DNA of 19,695 nt from an uncultured Spirochaetaceae bacterium (GCA_946410375.1 CAMKAB010000002.1:1-19695), one strand, 5' to 3'; counted from the stretch's first letter, positions 1 through 8,902 are shown. Program-made: numbers and translations. Notes: generated by a model from the sequence alone, not told the origin.

Positions 1-3000
1 GCTCGCCGGCTTCAATGTGGTCGCCGTCTCGTACGAGAATGTGCTTGCCGAGCATAATCATGTGCTTGTGCACCCGTCCGAACTCGTCGATGATGTCTAT
101 TTCTCTCTTACCGCCCTTTACCACTTTACCGAACGAAACTTCTCCGGACACCGCAGCGAGAACCGCCACATTCTTAGGCTTTCTCGCTTCAAAGAGCTCT
201 CCGACTCTCGGAAGACCTCCGGTAATATCCTTTGAAGTAACCTTTTCGCTGTTAAGCTTCGCAAGAACCGTTCCTTTTTTAACGAACTCGCCGTCTTCCG
301 CAAGAAGAATACAGGAACCCGGCATCAGGTATTCAACGGTCTTGCCGTTAGCGTCCTTATAAACCTCGTCGTTCTCGTCCAAAATAACAATCTTCGGCTC
401 AACATTCTCAATGATATGGTCCGTTACGCGAAGTTCAACGGTTCCCGTTTCCTCGTTCACGTCCTCAATCAGGGTGGACCCCTTCACCAGATCTTCAAAG
501 CGCACTATACCGTCCGATTCGGCGATAATCTGCTCGTTAAACGGATCGAACTTCACAATGGGCTCTCCCGCCTTCACGATGTCTCCTTCCTTAACAAGCA
601 GGTCCGAACCGACTCTCACAACTATCTTTTCGGTTTTTCCGCTTGTAACCGGGTTTCCCGCTTCGTCGCGCAAAGGATTTCCTTCCTTATCTTTTTCCAC
701 ATTCCTGTAGAAAATTGCGCCGTTTCTCGTAAAGACAGTTCCTTCTCCGAGTCTCGGATCAACATCCGCCTCTCTGAATACCGTGTTACCCTCGATCTTA
801 TCAATGATGATATCGTGCTTCAAAGTAAGCTTCGTGTCTTCGGACTTCGTGGATGCGGTGCCTCCCACGTGGAAGGTTCTCATCGTAAGCTGAGTACCCG
901 GCTGACCGATGGACTGAGCTGCGATAATACCCACCGCTTCTCCTATTTCAACAGGTCCGTTCGTGGCGAGGTTTCTTCCGTAGCACTTCTTGCAAACGCC
1001 GTGCTTGGATTCGCAGGTAAGAACGCTTCTCACCATTACGCTCTCGACTCCGGCGTTCTCAACAGCCAAAGCTTCCTCATCCGAGATCTGATGGTCAATC
1101 GGAACGATAATCTCTCCGGTTTTCGGATCCTTCACGTCTTCAAGCGTGTACAAACCCTTTATTCTCTCAGAGATAGGGGAAACGATGTTTTCGCCGTTCT
1201 TAATAGCCGTTCTCTCAATACCGTTGATTGTTCCGCAGTCTTCCTCGTTTACGACGACATCCTGGGAAATATCGACAAGACGCCTTGTAAGATAACCTGC
1301 TTCCGCGGTTTTAAGAGCGGTGTCGGACAAGCCCTTTCGCGCGCCGTTTGAGGATATGAAGAACTCAATGATGGAAAGCCCTTCTTTGAAGTTGGACTGA
1401 ATCGGGAATTCGATAATTCCTCCTCCCGCACGGCTCATCAATGCGCGCATACCGCCGAGCTGTCTTATCTGCTCCCTGCTGCCTCGCGCTCCGGAATCCG
1501 CCATAAGGAAGAGCGGGTTGAATCCGTTCTGACTCTTCTTCAAGTCTTCCATAAGGGTATCCGCCAACTCATCGTTCGCATCGTTCCAAGTGCTGATTAT
1601 CTCGTTATAACGCTCTTCCTGAGTGATAATACCCTGCTTATACTGATCCAGGATTTCAGCCTGTTTCTTGTTCGCTTCCGCCAAAATCTTCTTCTTTGAA
1701 GCAGGCACTATCATATCGGACAAGCCGATTGTGGCTCCGAAAACGGTTGCGTATCTGTACCCGACATCCTTAATCGCATCGGCAAGCTTACATACAACCG
1801 ACGGAGTCGTAAGCGTCATGGCGCGAGTAATCAGTTTGCGTAACCCCTTATCGCCGAAACACATATTGCAATCCCTGAACGTTATTCCCTCAATCTCGGG
1901 AAGCGCGCTGAAGAAAATCAGACGTCCCGGCGTGGTGTAATCATCGGGGTCTTTCGGGTATGCGTACCGATAGCCGTCCGGAAGAGTGTATCCGATCTTC
2001 GCATTATAAGACAGAACGCCTCTCTCTATCGCCATATAAATTTCATCAAGATTATTGAAGTATCTGCCCTCGCCTATGTCGTTGTTCTTCTCCCTGGTAA
2101 GGTAGTTAATGCCGAGAACCATATCCTGAGAAGGATACACGATAGGTTTGCCGTTTGCAGGGTCCAAGAGGTTCGTGGCGGAAAGCATCAGCGTCCAGCA
2201 TTCCAGCTGAGCCGCCTGAGTGAGCGGCACGTGAACCGCCATCTGGTCTCCGTCGAAGTCCGCGTTAAACGCTTTACACACAAGAGGATGGAGCTTAATA
2301 GCCTTTCCGTCCACAAGGACCGGTTCAAACGCCTGAATGCCGAGTCTGTGAAGGGTGGGTGCGCGGTTCAGCATAACCGGGTGCTCTTTAACAACTTCTT
2401 CAAGAATAGCCCAGACTTCATCCGCCTCGGTTTCCACAATGGTCTTCGCCTTCTTTACGTTGCTTGCAACTCCGCTCTGAATCAAACGCTTCATAATGAA
2501 CGGCTTATAAAGTTCAAGAGCCATTTTGGACGGGAGTCCGCACTGATGAATGCGCAGCTCAGGTCCAACGACAATAACCGAACGTCCCGAATAGTCAACA
2601 CGCTTTCCGAGGAGGTTCTGTCTGAAACGTCCCTGCTTTCCTTTGAGCATATCGGAAAGGCTCTTAAGAGGTCTGCTGTTCGCGCCCTTAACTGCGCCGC
2701 GTTTCCTCTTCGAGTTATCAAAAAGGGCGTCCACCGCTTCCTGAAGCATTCTCTTTTCGTTTCTCACGATAATATCCGGTGCGTGCAAGGCGATGAGCTT
2801 CTGCAATCTGTTGTTTCTGTTAATAACGCGTCTGTATAAGTCGTTTAAGTCGCTTGTGGCGAATCTTCCGCCGTCCAGCTGCACCATAGGGCGCAAATCA
2901 GGCGGAATAACCGGTATAACCGTTAAAATCATCCATTCCGGCTTGTTGTCGCTGGACAGGAAGTTTTCAACGATTTCTATTCTCTTCAGAAGTTTTTTAT

Positions 3001-3649
3001 CCGCTTTATCGCCCTTCTCCCTCATTTTTTCGCGAAGTTCTTCGCTGATTTTCTTTAAATCGAGGTTAGCGAGCAGCGTGCGAATCGCTTCCGCACCCAT
3101 TCCCGCAGTAAAGGTGTCTCCGATTTTGTCGCGTAAAGCAAGGTATTCCTCTTCCGATAAAAGCTGCATCGGCTTTAAATCAATCGACTTGCCCGGTGCG
3201 ATCTCAATCGGCTTTCCGCGGTTCTCTTCTCCCGGATTGATAATAATATATTTTTCATAGTACAGAACGCTCTGCAACGCCGCTCTGGGCATATCCAAAA
3301 GATAGCCCATACGGGAAGGCACGCTTCTGTAGTACCAAATATGAGACACCGGACACGCAAGCGTGATGTGTCCCATTCTCTCACGGCGAACCTTCGTGTT
3401 AGTAACTTCTACGCCGCATCTGTCGCACACGACGCCTTTATATCGAATCGACTTGAACTTGCCGCAGTAACATTCCCATTCTTTCGTAGTACCGAAAATC
3501 TTCTCGCAAAAAAGACCTTCTCTCTCGGGACGCAATGTTCTGTAGTTTATCGTCTCGGGTTTCTTAACTTCCCCGTAGGACCACGCCTTGATCTGCTCGG
3601 GTGAAGCAAGTCTGATCATTACACTATCAAAATCTCCGATTTCTTTCAT
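1..3649 (-). CDS. rpoC: RNA polymerase subunit beta' (partial, C-terminus beyond window)
   Basis: Largest subunit of the core RNA polymerase; it carries the catalytic Mg2+ site. An open frame runs from ATG at 3649 to the left edge, giving 1216 visible residues with no stop. The N-terminal zinc finger is complete (Cys60, Cys62, Cys75, Cys78, in CYCGKFKSIRYKGVVCDRCG). The Mg-binding motif NADFDGDQMAVH places the three Asp at 464, 466 and 468, close to E. coli numbering. The second zinc cluster (CESKHGVCKKC) and the bridge/trigger region with GIIAAQSIGQPGTQLTMRTFH are present. The end of the visible part is the beta'-type sandwich-hybrid region. The gene starts 15 bases after the rpoB stop, with a GGGGAAT-type SD, so the two are translated from one mRNA. 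The N-terminus (ASPEQIKAWSYGEVKKPETI) looks spirochaete-like from memory. Identification is certain; total length is unknown. Confidence 0.98.
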   Translation of the reverse strand, partial: MKEIGDFDSVMIRLASPEQIKAWSYGEVKKPETINYRTLRPEREGLFCEKIFGTTKEWECYCGKFKSIRYKGVVCDRCGVEVTNTKVRRERMGHITLACPVSHIWYYRSVPSRMGYLLDMPRAALQSVLYYEKYIIINPGEENRGKPIEIAPGKSIDLKPMQLLSEEEYLALRDKIGDTFTAGMGAEAIRTLLANLDLKKISEELREKMREKGDKADKKLLKRIEIVENFLSSDNKPEWMILTVIPVIPPDLRPMVQLDGGRFATSDLNDLYRRVINRNNRLQKLIALHAPDIIVRNEKRMLQEAVDALFDNSKRKRGAVKGANSRPLKSLSDMLKGKQGRFRQNLLGKRVDYSGRSVIVVGPELRIHQCGLPSKMALELYKPFIMKRLIQSGVASNVKKAKTIVETEADEVWAILEEVVKEHPVMLNRAPTLHRLGIQAFEPVLVDGKAIKLHPLVCKAFNADFDGDQMAVHVPLTQAAQLECWTLMLSATNLLDPANGKPIVYPSQDMVLGINYLTREKNNDIGEGRYFNNLDEIYMAIERGVLSYNAKIGYTLPDGYRYAYPKDPDDYTTPGRLIFFSALPEIEGITFRDCNMCFGDKGLRKLITRAMTLTTPSVVCKLADAIKDVGYRYATVFGATIGLSDMIVPASKKKILAEANKKQAEILDQYKQGIITQEERYNEIISTWNDANDELADTLMEDLKKSQNGFNPLFLMADSGARGSREQIRQLGGMRALMSRAGGGIIEFPIQSNFKEGLSIIEFFISSNGARKGLSDTALKTAEAGYLTRRLVDISQDVVVNEEDCGTINGIERTAIKNGENIVSPISERIKGLYTLEDVKDPKTGEIIVPIDHQISDEEALAVENAGVESVMVRSVLTCESKHGVCKKCYGRNLATNGPVEIGEAVGIIAAQSIGQPGTQLTMRTFHVGGTASTKSEDTKLTLKHDIIIDKIEGNTVFREADVDPRLGEGTVFTRNGAIFYRNVEKDKEGNPLRDEAGNPVTSGKTEKIVVRVGSDLLVKEGDIVKAGEPIVKFDPFNEQIIAESDGIVRFEDLVKGSTLIEDVNEETGTVELRVTDHIIENVEPKIVILDENDEVYKDANGKTVEYLMPGSCILLAEDGEFVKKGTVLAKLNSEKVTSKDITGGLPRVGELFEARKPKNVAVLAAVSGEVSFGKVVKGGKREIDIIDEFGRVHKHMIMLGKHILVRDGDHIEAGE

Positions 3650-3664
3650 ATTCCCCGCTCCCCC

Positions 3665-6600
3665 TTAATTCTGACCTTTTTTGCTGATTATTTCTTCGTC
3701 TCTCTCCGTGAGCATCACCTGACGACCCTTTGAATCGTACACGCTCATATCAAGAGCAAGACCTCTTATCTCCTGTACGAGAACATTGAACGCTTCCGGC
3801 ATTCCGGCGCTTGTTGAAGGTTCTCCCTTAACAATGCTCTCATAAATCTTCACACGACCCGTCATATCATCGCTCTTGATAGTCAAAAGCTCCTGAAGGG
3901 TGTTCGCCGCTCCGTATGCTTCAAGAGCCCAAACTTCCATTTCTCCGAGTCTCTGTCCTCCGAACTGAGCCTTTCCTCCGAGAGGCTGCTGGGTAACGAG
4001 AGAGTACGGACCTGTGCTTCTCGCATGCATCTTATCATCAACCAGGTGGTGCAACTTAAGATAATAAATATATCCGCAGAACACCTTGTTTACGAAAGGC
4101 ACACCTGTTCTTCCGTCGTACAAAGTAACCTTTGCATTCTCCGGCAATCCCGCTTCCACGCACTTCTTCTCAATCTGCTCCATTGTGGCGCTCTGGAACA
4201 CAGGAGTCGAGTACCACTCGTCAAGCCTTACTGCGGCCCAGCCCAGCTGGGTTTCCATAAGCTGTCCGATATTCATTCGCGAAGGAACACCCAGAGGATT
4301 CAAACAAACATCAAGAGATGTTCCGTCCTCCATGTACGGCATATCTTCAATCGGAAGTATTCTCGAAACAACACCCTTGTTTCCGTGGCGGCCCGCCATC
4401 TTATCGCCCTGCTTCAGCTTTCTCTTTGTGGCAATCAACACCTTGATTGTCTTATCCACACCGGGCTGCAGCTCATCGTTGTCCGCCTTTGTCTGAACCT
4501 GCACGTCAATGACAATTCCTTCCGTTCCATGAGGCACTTTCAAAGAAGAATCCCTCACTTCCTTCGCCTTTTCGCCGAATATGGAGTTAAGAAGCTTGAA
4601 CTCCGGCGTTGTGTCGCTGTCGCTCTTAGGAGTGACTTTTCCTACAAGAATATGTCCCGGGTACACCATCGTGCCGATGTTTACAATACCTTCCTCATTC
4701 AAATGACGGGTCATGTTCTCGCCCACGTTCGGAATATCCTTCGTTATTTTCTCGGGACCGAGCTTCGTTTCCCTTATATCGGTTGAGAACTCTTTTATAT
4801 GTATTGAGGTGTAAATATCTTCTTTAACAACGCGCTCGGAAATGAGAACGGCGTCCTCGTAGTTATATCCGTTCCACGGTACGAACCCGACAAGAAGGTT
4901 GCGTCCGAGAGCAAGGTCCCCGCGATCCGTGGCAGGTCCGTCTGCGATAACATCCCCAGCCTCGACAACCTGTCCGTAGTTCACGATAGGCTTCTGAGTA
5001 AAACAAGTGTCGTTGTTTGTTCTCTGGAACTTTACAATCCTGTAGCAATCCAGCTTCGCAATACACACCGAGGACGGGTTCACCATTGTGATGATTCCCG
5101 TAACTTTCGCCTTGACTTCGGTCTTGTCTATGCACTTTTCCTCATCGGAGTAATCGTCGCTTTTCTCGTCCCTCTTTATATCGGTTACGAGAGCGTCCTT
5201 TTCATAAACAATCTGTCCGACCTTTATGTTGCACGTTCTCTTGTATCCGCTCTGACAAACGGGAATTTCCTGTCTGAAAAGCTCTTCCTCCGGACAAAGC
5301 ACCACGAAACGGGAAGAAGAATGAACAAGAACGCCTCCTCTCTTCGCCTTAACGGCCTTTCCGTCCCTGGTTCCGAGCTTCGCGCCCTCTGCGACATTCT
5401 TACCGAACTTAAGCTCATCCGATTCGGAGCCTTCCGCATTCTTCCCGCCGTCCACTTCGTATAAATCGAGGGTTTCGGGAGAGATGATTATCTGCGTGGC
5501 GGAAACATAAACAACTCTTCCGCCGCGAGATGCCTTTATCAGAACACCTGAGTCATACGCCGTCTTATGCTCCATTCCGGTACCCACTCTCGGGGCTTCA
5601 GGGAACACAAGAGGAACCGCCTGTCTCTGCATGTTGGACCCCATAAGGGCTCTGTTTGCGTCGTCGTGTTCAAGGAACGGAATCAAAGAAGACGCCACTG
5701 ACACAACCTGCTTCGGAGACACGTCCATATAGCTTATATCCGATGCCGGACGACTTGTGTAATCTCCCTTCTTTCTCACAGGGATAAGATCCTCGGCGAA
5801 TGTCCCGTCCTTTTTAAGCTTCGCATTTCCGTTTGCGATATAGAACATCTCTTCGTCGTTCGCATCAAGATAGCGGACTTCCCTGGTAACTCGTCCGTCC
5901 ACAACGCGTCTGTACGGAGTTTCCAGGAACCCGTATTTATTTATCTTAGTGTAATTTGCAAGAGACACGATAAGACCGATGTTCGGACCTTCCGGCGTCT
6001 CAATCGGACACATTCTTCCGTAGTGAGTATAGTGTACGTCTCGGACTTCAAAACCGGCTCTGTCTCTGTTAAGACCGCCCGTACCCAGGGCGGTAAGTCT
6101 TCTCTTATGGGTTAGTTCCGCAAGAGGATTTATCTGATCCATGAACTGCGAGAACTGGCTTGTGCCGAAGAAATCCTTTATCGCAGCCACCACAGGCTTG
6201 TTTGAAATCAAGTCCTGAGGTCTGAGGGAAAGCTTCTGATCCTCCTGAGCCGCGTTCATTCTCTCCTTGGCTGTACGCTCCATTCTGGAGAACGCCGCCT
6301 TTAACTGCTGCTGCAAAAGCTCGCCCAGGCATCGCACACGTCTGTTTCCGAGGTGGTCTATATCATCCACCTGTTCCTCGTGGATATACACCTTGATGAG
6401 GTATTTCATCGTATTCACGATATCCTCAGGCGTAAGAGTGGTAAGGTCCTCATCGCACGTTGAATTCTCTTCGCCCGCGTGGAACTTCTTATGAAGCTTA
6501 TATCTTCCAACCGCTCCGAGGTCGTATCTGCGAGGGGAGAAGAACATATCGTTCAAATCCTTCTCTGCTCTTTCCACCGTGATGATTTCTCCCGGCTGCA

Positions 6601-7624
6601 ATACGCTGTAAATCTCTCTCAGAACCTCTTCCTTTACCGGTTCATCGGAAAGCTCCGGTTTCGTATACTTCGCTTCTTCCATTGCAAAACACTTGAATAT
6701 CATATCGCTATGCAGCGATTTTTTCGCTTCCAAGTCCGCAATTTCTATTTCTTCAATTCCAAGGCTCGCAAGTCTCTCAATGTCAACCAAAAGAAGCTTT
6801 GTTCCCGCCTGAAATTCCTTCTTTCTTAACTTTTTTCCGCCTTCATCAATCTCAACGAAGATGTCCTTAGCCGGATACGCACCTTCAAGAGCCTTTTTCC
6901 CTTCGTCGGTATCCTCTATCTTCACCGTTTTCGTTTCGTAGAAAGCGTCAATTATTTTCTCTCTGGTGTCAATGCCGATCGCTCTGAGAAAGAGCGTACC
7001 CAAAATACGCTTTTTTCTGTCTATCTTTGCGGCGATTACACCTCTTTTTTCGTCTATCTCAAATTCAAGCCACGATCCGCGATACGGAATGATTCTTGAT
7101 GAATAGACGTTCTTATCCTTCTCGGATGAAGACGTACCTTTGTCGTAGTTGAAAATAACTCCGGGGCTGCGGTGAATCTGGCTTACCACAACACGCTCCG
7201 CTCCGTTTACGATAAAAGTGGCGCGATCCGTCATCAACGGGATATCTCCCAGGAATATTTCCTTTTCTCTGAGTTCATCCGTTTCACTGAGGAAAAGACT
7301 GATAACCGCTTTCAAGGGCACGCTGTACGTTCTTCCCTTTTTCTTGCAGTCAATCTCATTATATTTTATGTTATCAAAATCAAGAGAGTAAGACTCGTAA
7401 TTGAGTATCAACCCTCCGCCGGGACCTTCAATGGGGAAAATAGATCTGAACACCTCTTCCAATCCGCTCTTCGGATCCAAAGGCTCGCCCTTGCGTAATT
7501 TTTCGCTTTGTAAAAAATTCTCGTATGATTCTTTCTGAATTCCGATTAAATCCGGTAAATCGCAGACTTCTTCATATTCAGAACCAAGATAAATTCTGTC
7601 TATAGGCCCCTTGTTTATAGCCAT
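3665..7624 (-). CDS. rpoB: RNA polymerase subunit beta, with large internal insertion
   Basis: Second-largest subunit of core RNA polymerase; 1319 aa from ATG 7624. I prefer this start to the in-frame TTG at 7648 because GGGGG lies 6 bases upstream and the protein then begins MAINKGPIDRIYLG. Family landmarks include GDIPLMTDRATFIVNGAERV, the rifampicin pocket (FSQFMDQINPLAEL, then THKRRLTALG), GRMCPIETPEGPNIGL, the GYNYEDA region, GDKMAGRHGNKGVVSRI and a C-terminal switch/clamp region. Thr sits at the position of E. coli Ser531, Ile at Asn518 and Thr at Pro535. Between residues about 715 and 860 there are about 146 residues where E. coli has about 16, so roughly 130 extra residues; part of this resembles the segment just before it. 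From memory T. pallidum RpoB is near 1180 aa, so this is unusually long for a spirochaete. It is followed 15 bases later by rpoC. Confidence 0.97.
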   Translation of the reverse strand: MAINKGPIDRIYLGSEYEEVCDLPDLIGIQKESYENFLQSEKLRKGEPLDPKSGLEEVFRSIFPIEGPGGGLILNYESYSLDFDNIKYNEIDCKKKGRTYSVPLKAVISLFLSETDELREKEIFLGDIPLMTDRATFIVNGAERVVVSQIHRSPGVIFNYDKGTSSSEKDKNVYSSRIIPYRGSWLEFEIDEKRGVIAAKIDRKKRILGTLFLRAIGIDTREKIIDAFYETKTVKIEDTDEGKKALEGAYPAKDIFVEIDEGGKKLRKKEFQAGTKLLLVDIERLASLGIEEIEIADLEAKKSLHSDMIFKCFAMEEAKYTKPELSDEPVKEEVLREIYSVLQPGEIITVERAEKDLNDMFFSPRRYDLGAVGRYKLHKKFHAGEENSTCDEDLTTLTPEDIVNTMKYLIKVYIHEEQVDDIDHLGNRRVRCLGELLQQQLKAAFSRMERTAKERMNAAQEDQKLSLRPQDLISNKPVVAAIKDFFGTSQFSQFMDQINPLAELTHKRRLTALGTGGLNRDRAGFEVRDVHYTHYGRMCPIETPEGPNIGLIVSLANYTKINKYGFLETPYRRVVDGRVTREVRYLDANDEEMFYIANGNAKLKKDGTFAEDLIPVRKKGDYTSRPASDISYMDVSPKQVVSVASSLIPFLEHDDANRALMGSNMQRQAVPLVFPEAPRVGTGMEHKTAYDSGVLIKASRGGRVVYVSATQIIISPETLDLYEVDGGKNAEGSESDELKFGKNVAEGAKLGTRDGKAVKAKRGGVLVHSSSRFVVLCPEEELFRQEIPVCQSGYKRTCNIKVGQIVYEKDALVTDIKRDEKSDDYSDEEKCIDKTEVKAKVTGIITMVNPSSVCIAKLDCYRIVKFQRTNNDTCFTQKPIVNYGQVVEAGDVIADGPATDRGDLALGRNLLVGFVPWNGYNYEDAVLISERVVKEDIYTSIHIKEFSTDIRETKLGPEKITKDIPNVGENMTRHLNEEGIVNIGTMVYPGHILVGKVTPKSDSDTTPEFKLLNSIFGEKAKEVRDSSLKVPHGTEGIVIDVQVQTKADNDELQPGVDKTIKVLIATKRKLKQGDKMAGRHGNKGVVSRILPIEDMPYMEDGTSLDVCLNPLGVPSRMNIGQLMETQLGWAAVRLDEWYSTPVFQSATMEQIEKKCVEAGLPENAKVTLYDGRTGVPFVNKVFCGYIYYLKLHHLVDDKMHARSTGPYSLVTQQPLGGKAQFGGQRLGEMEVWALEAYGAANTLQELLTIKSDDMTGRVKIYESIVKGEPSTSAGMPEAFNVLVQEIRGLALDMSVYDSKGRQVMLTERDEEIISKKGQN
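5045..5482 (-). other. Lineage-specific insertion inside RpoB (residues ~715-860)
   Basis: This coding segment stays in frame and carries typical codons, so it is part of the protein and not a broken gene. It sits after GGRVVYVSATQIIISPE and before YRIVKFQRTNNDTC, both of which align to E. coli RpoB with only about 16 residues between. The first part is acidic and Gly-rich (GGKNAEGSESDELKFG). The middle (residues about 755-780, KAKRGGVLVHSSSRFVVLCP) resembles residues 693-717. The last part (NIKVGQIVYEKDALVTD then VKAKVTGIITMVNPSSV) looks like beta strands of a sandwich-barrel type. RNA polymerase subunits of many phyla carry such lineage-specific beta modules; the fold here is an inference. 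Confidence 0.8.
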
Positions 7625-7672
7625 TCCATACCCCCAAATAGGTTTCAATATTTTTTCAATCTCAAACGTTCA

Positions 7673-7692
7673 TTCCGAAACTGTTTTCGGAA
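7673..7692 (-). promoter_or_regulatory. Perfect 8-bp hairpin in the rpoB leader
   Basis: TTCCGAAA and TTTCGGAA pair perfectly around a 4-base loop, 48 bases upstream of the rpoB start. A second short hairpin (GTCTTT/AAAGAC, 7716-7731) lies between it and the attenuator at 7729-7760. There is no T-run after it, so it is not a terminator; an mRNA processing or stability element is possible. Function is inferred. Confidence 0.45.
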
Positions 7693-7728
7693 ATTTCATT
7701 CGGAAACCTTCCGTTGTCTTTATTAAAA

Positions 7729-7760
7729 GACAAAATCCTCCCCTGAGAAAACAGAGGAGG
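7729..7760 (-). terminator. Attenuator-like intrinsic terminator between rplL and rpoB
   Basis: Reading the minus strand, CCTCCTCTG pairs with CAGGGGAGG (9 bp, one G-T) around a 6-base loop, followed by ATTTTGTCTTTT. It starts 18 bases after the rplL stop. The T-run is interrupted, which fits partial read-through. E. coli has an attenuator in the same rplL-rpoB gap that lowers rpoBC expression relative to the ribosomal proteins; the same role is inferred here. Confidence 0.7.
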
Positions 7761-7777
7761 TTTTACTGTATTCGCAA

Positions 7778-8158
7778 TTACTGAACTTCAACGGTGCAGC
7801 CTTCAGCCTCAAGCTTTTCCTTGATTGAAGCAGCATCAGCCTTGGAAACACCTTCCTTAACCTTTCCACCGTTCTCAACGAGCTCCTTAGCTTCCTTAAG
7901 ACCCAACTCAGGAACAACTGCTCTGATAGCCTTAATTGCCGCAATCTTCTTAGCAGGATCGAAGCTCTTAAGGACAACGTCGAACTCAGTCTTTTCCTCT
8001 TCCGCTTCCGCTGCCGCGCCTGCGCCGGCCACCGGACCTGCCACAACTGCCGCAGCAGCTGTTACGCCGAACTTCTCTTCCATAGCCTTAATAAGCTCGG
8101 AAACTTCCATAACGCTCATGTTAGCGATTGTCTCTAAAATCTCATCTTTTGTAACCAT
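7778..8158 (-). CDS. rplL: 50S ribosomal protein L7/L12
   Basis: Stalk protein of the large subunit that recruits translation GTPases; present as dimers bound to L10. 126 aa, normal for the family. Residues 1-32 form the helical dimerisation and L10-binding domain (TKDEILETIANMSVMEVSELI). Residues about 33-55 are the flexible Ala/Gly/Glu hinge. The C-terminal domain carries the conserved EFDVVLKSFDPAKKIAAIK and GLGLKEAKELVE-like segments (here ELGLKEAKELVENGGKVKEG). The start is ATG 8158 with an AAGGAGAAG SD. It lies 140 bases downstream of rplJ, a gap that contains an imperfect inverted repeat, and upstream of the attenuator before rpoB. Confidence 0.98.
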   Translation of the reverse strand: MVTKDEILETIANMSVMEVSELIKAMEEKFGVTAAAAVVAGPVAGAGAAAEAEEEKTEFDVVLKSFDPAKKIAAIKAIRAVVPELGLKEAKELVENGGKVKEGVSKADAASIKEKLEAEGCTVEVQ

Positions 8159-8177
8159 ATTATCTTCTCCTTATTAA

Positions 8178-8211
8178 CACTAATAGCAGATTACGCTGAA
8201 GACTAATAGTG
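8178..8211 (-). promoter_or_regulatory. Stem-loop just upstream of the rplL ribosome binding site
   Basis: CACTATTAG and CTATTAGTG pair 8 of 9 bases (one T-T mismatch) around a 16-base loop. The stem ends a few bases before the AAGGAGAAG SD of rplL. It could tune rplL translation, since L7/L12 is made in several-fold excess over L10, or be a processing site. This is inference from structure and position only. Confidence 0.4.
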
Positions 8212-8298
8212 TTTGTAAATTCAATTTTTATTCGATAAAGTCCCCGAAGTTCCCGAAAACAGAAGAGCCTCGAGAGACATCCTCTTTTTCCGTAGCAC

Positions 8299-8889
8299 TT
8301 ATGCCTCTGCCGGTGCCGCTGCTTCCGCAGGAGCCTCTGCTTCGTCCGCCTTCGCTTCCGCAGGAGACGCCGCAGCAGGTGCGCCGCTCTCGAGCTTTTC
8401 CTTATAAGCCAAAAGGGTTGCCGCAAGTTTCTGCACAGGGGCCTTCATTGTTGCCATGAGCATGCTGATAAGCTCAAGTCTTGTAGGAAGCTTGCTGAAC
8501 GCTTCCGTTCCCGCCGCATCAAGATGCTGACCATCCAGCAACGCGCCTCTTACAGCGAGTTTGTTTCCGCTGGCCTTAGCCGCTTCCATAACAATCTTTG
8601 CGATAACGTTCTGCTCTTCACCGTTTGCAAGAACAACCGCCGTAGGACCTGTCATGTGGGCGTCAAAACCGTCATGACCCAGTTCTTTGAATGCGATTCT
8701 CGCATAGTGGTTCTTAACAATGCGACATGCTGCGCTTTTCTCTCTTAACTGTTTGCGAAGAGAAGTGAGCTGAGACACTGACATTCCGCGGTAGTCTGCG
8801 AAAATGAACCCGGAATACTGGCTAAACTCGTCTTTCAACTGCTTTACGGCAGCTTTTTTTGTATCATTTATCCTTGTCTGATATTCCAT
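8299..8889 (-). CDS. rplJ: 50S ribosomal protein L10
   Basis: L10 (P0) anchors the L7/L12 stalk to 23S rRNA. 196 aa from ATG 8889, 13 bases after the rplA stop and with a GGGGGAG SD. The core has the usual features: DTKKAAVKQLKDEFSQYSGF, the DYRGMSVSQLTSLRKQLREK helix, VKNHYARIAFKELG, MTGPTAVVLANGEEQ, and a C-terminal L12-binding helix (about residues 150-170). The last 25 or so residues are a low-complexity Ala/Glu/Pro tail (ASPAEAKADEAEAPAEA), longer than the roughly 165-175 aa of typical bacterial L10. There is no room for a canonical L10 leader RNA upstream of rplJ, because rplA ends 13 bases away. Confidence 0.97.
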   Translation of the reverse strand: MEYQTRINDTKKAAVKQLKDEFSQYSGFIFADYRGMSVSQLTSLRKQLREKSAACRIVKNHYARIAFKELGHDGFDAHMTGPTAVVLANGEEQNVIAKIVMEAAKASGNKLAVRGALLDGQHLDAAGTEAFSKLPTRLELISMLMATMKAPVQKLAATLLAYKEKLESGAPAAASPAEAKADEAEAPAEAAAPAEA

Positions 8890-8902
8890 TTTTCTCCCCC
8901 GC

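Noticed and set aside
416..2839. Long plus-strand frames (311 and 202 codons) opposite rpoC
   Set aside because: They are shadows of the rpoC reading frame; composition follows the antisense of RpoC codons and no SD or family match is seen.
4025..4786. 253-codon plus-strand frame opposite rpoB
   Set aside because: Antisense shadow of the conserved rpoB frame; the minus strand encodes the known protein.
7625..7648. TTG start that would lengthen RpoB by 8 residues
   Set aside because: ATG 7624 has GGGGG at proper spacing and gives a family-like N-terminus; the TTG has no SD.
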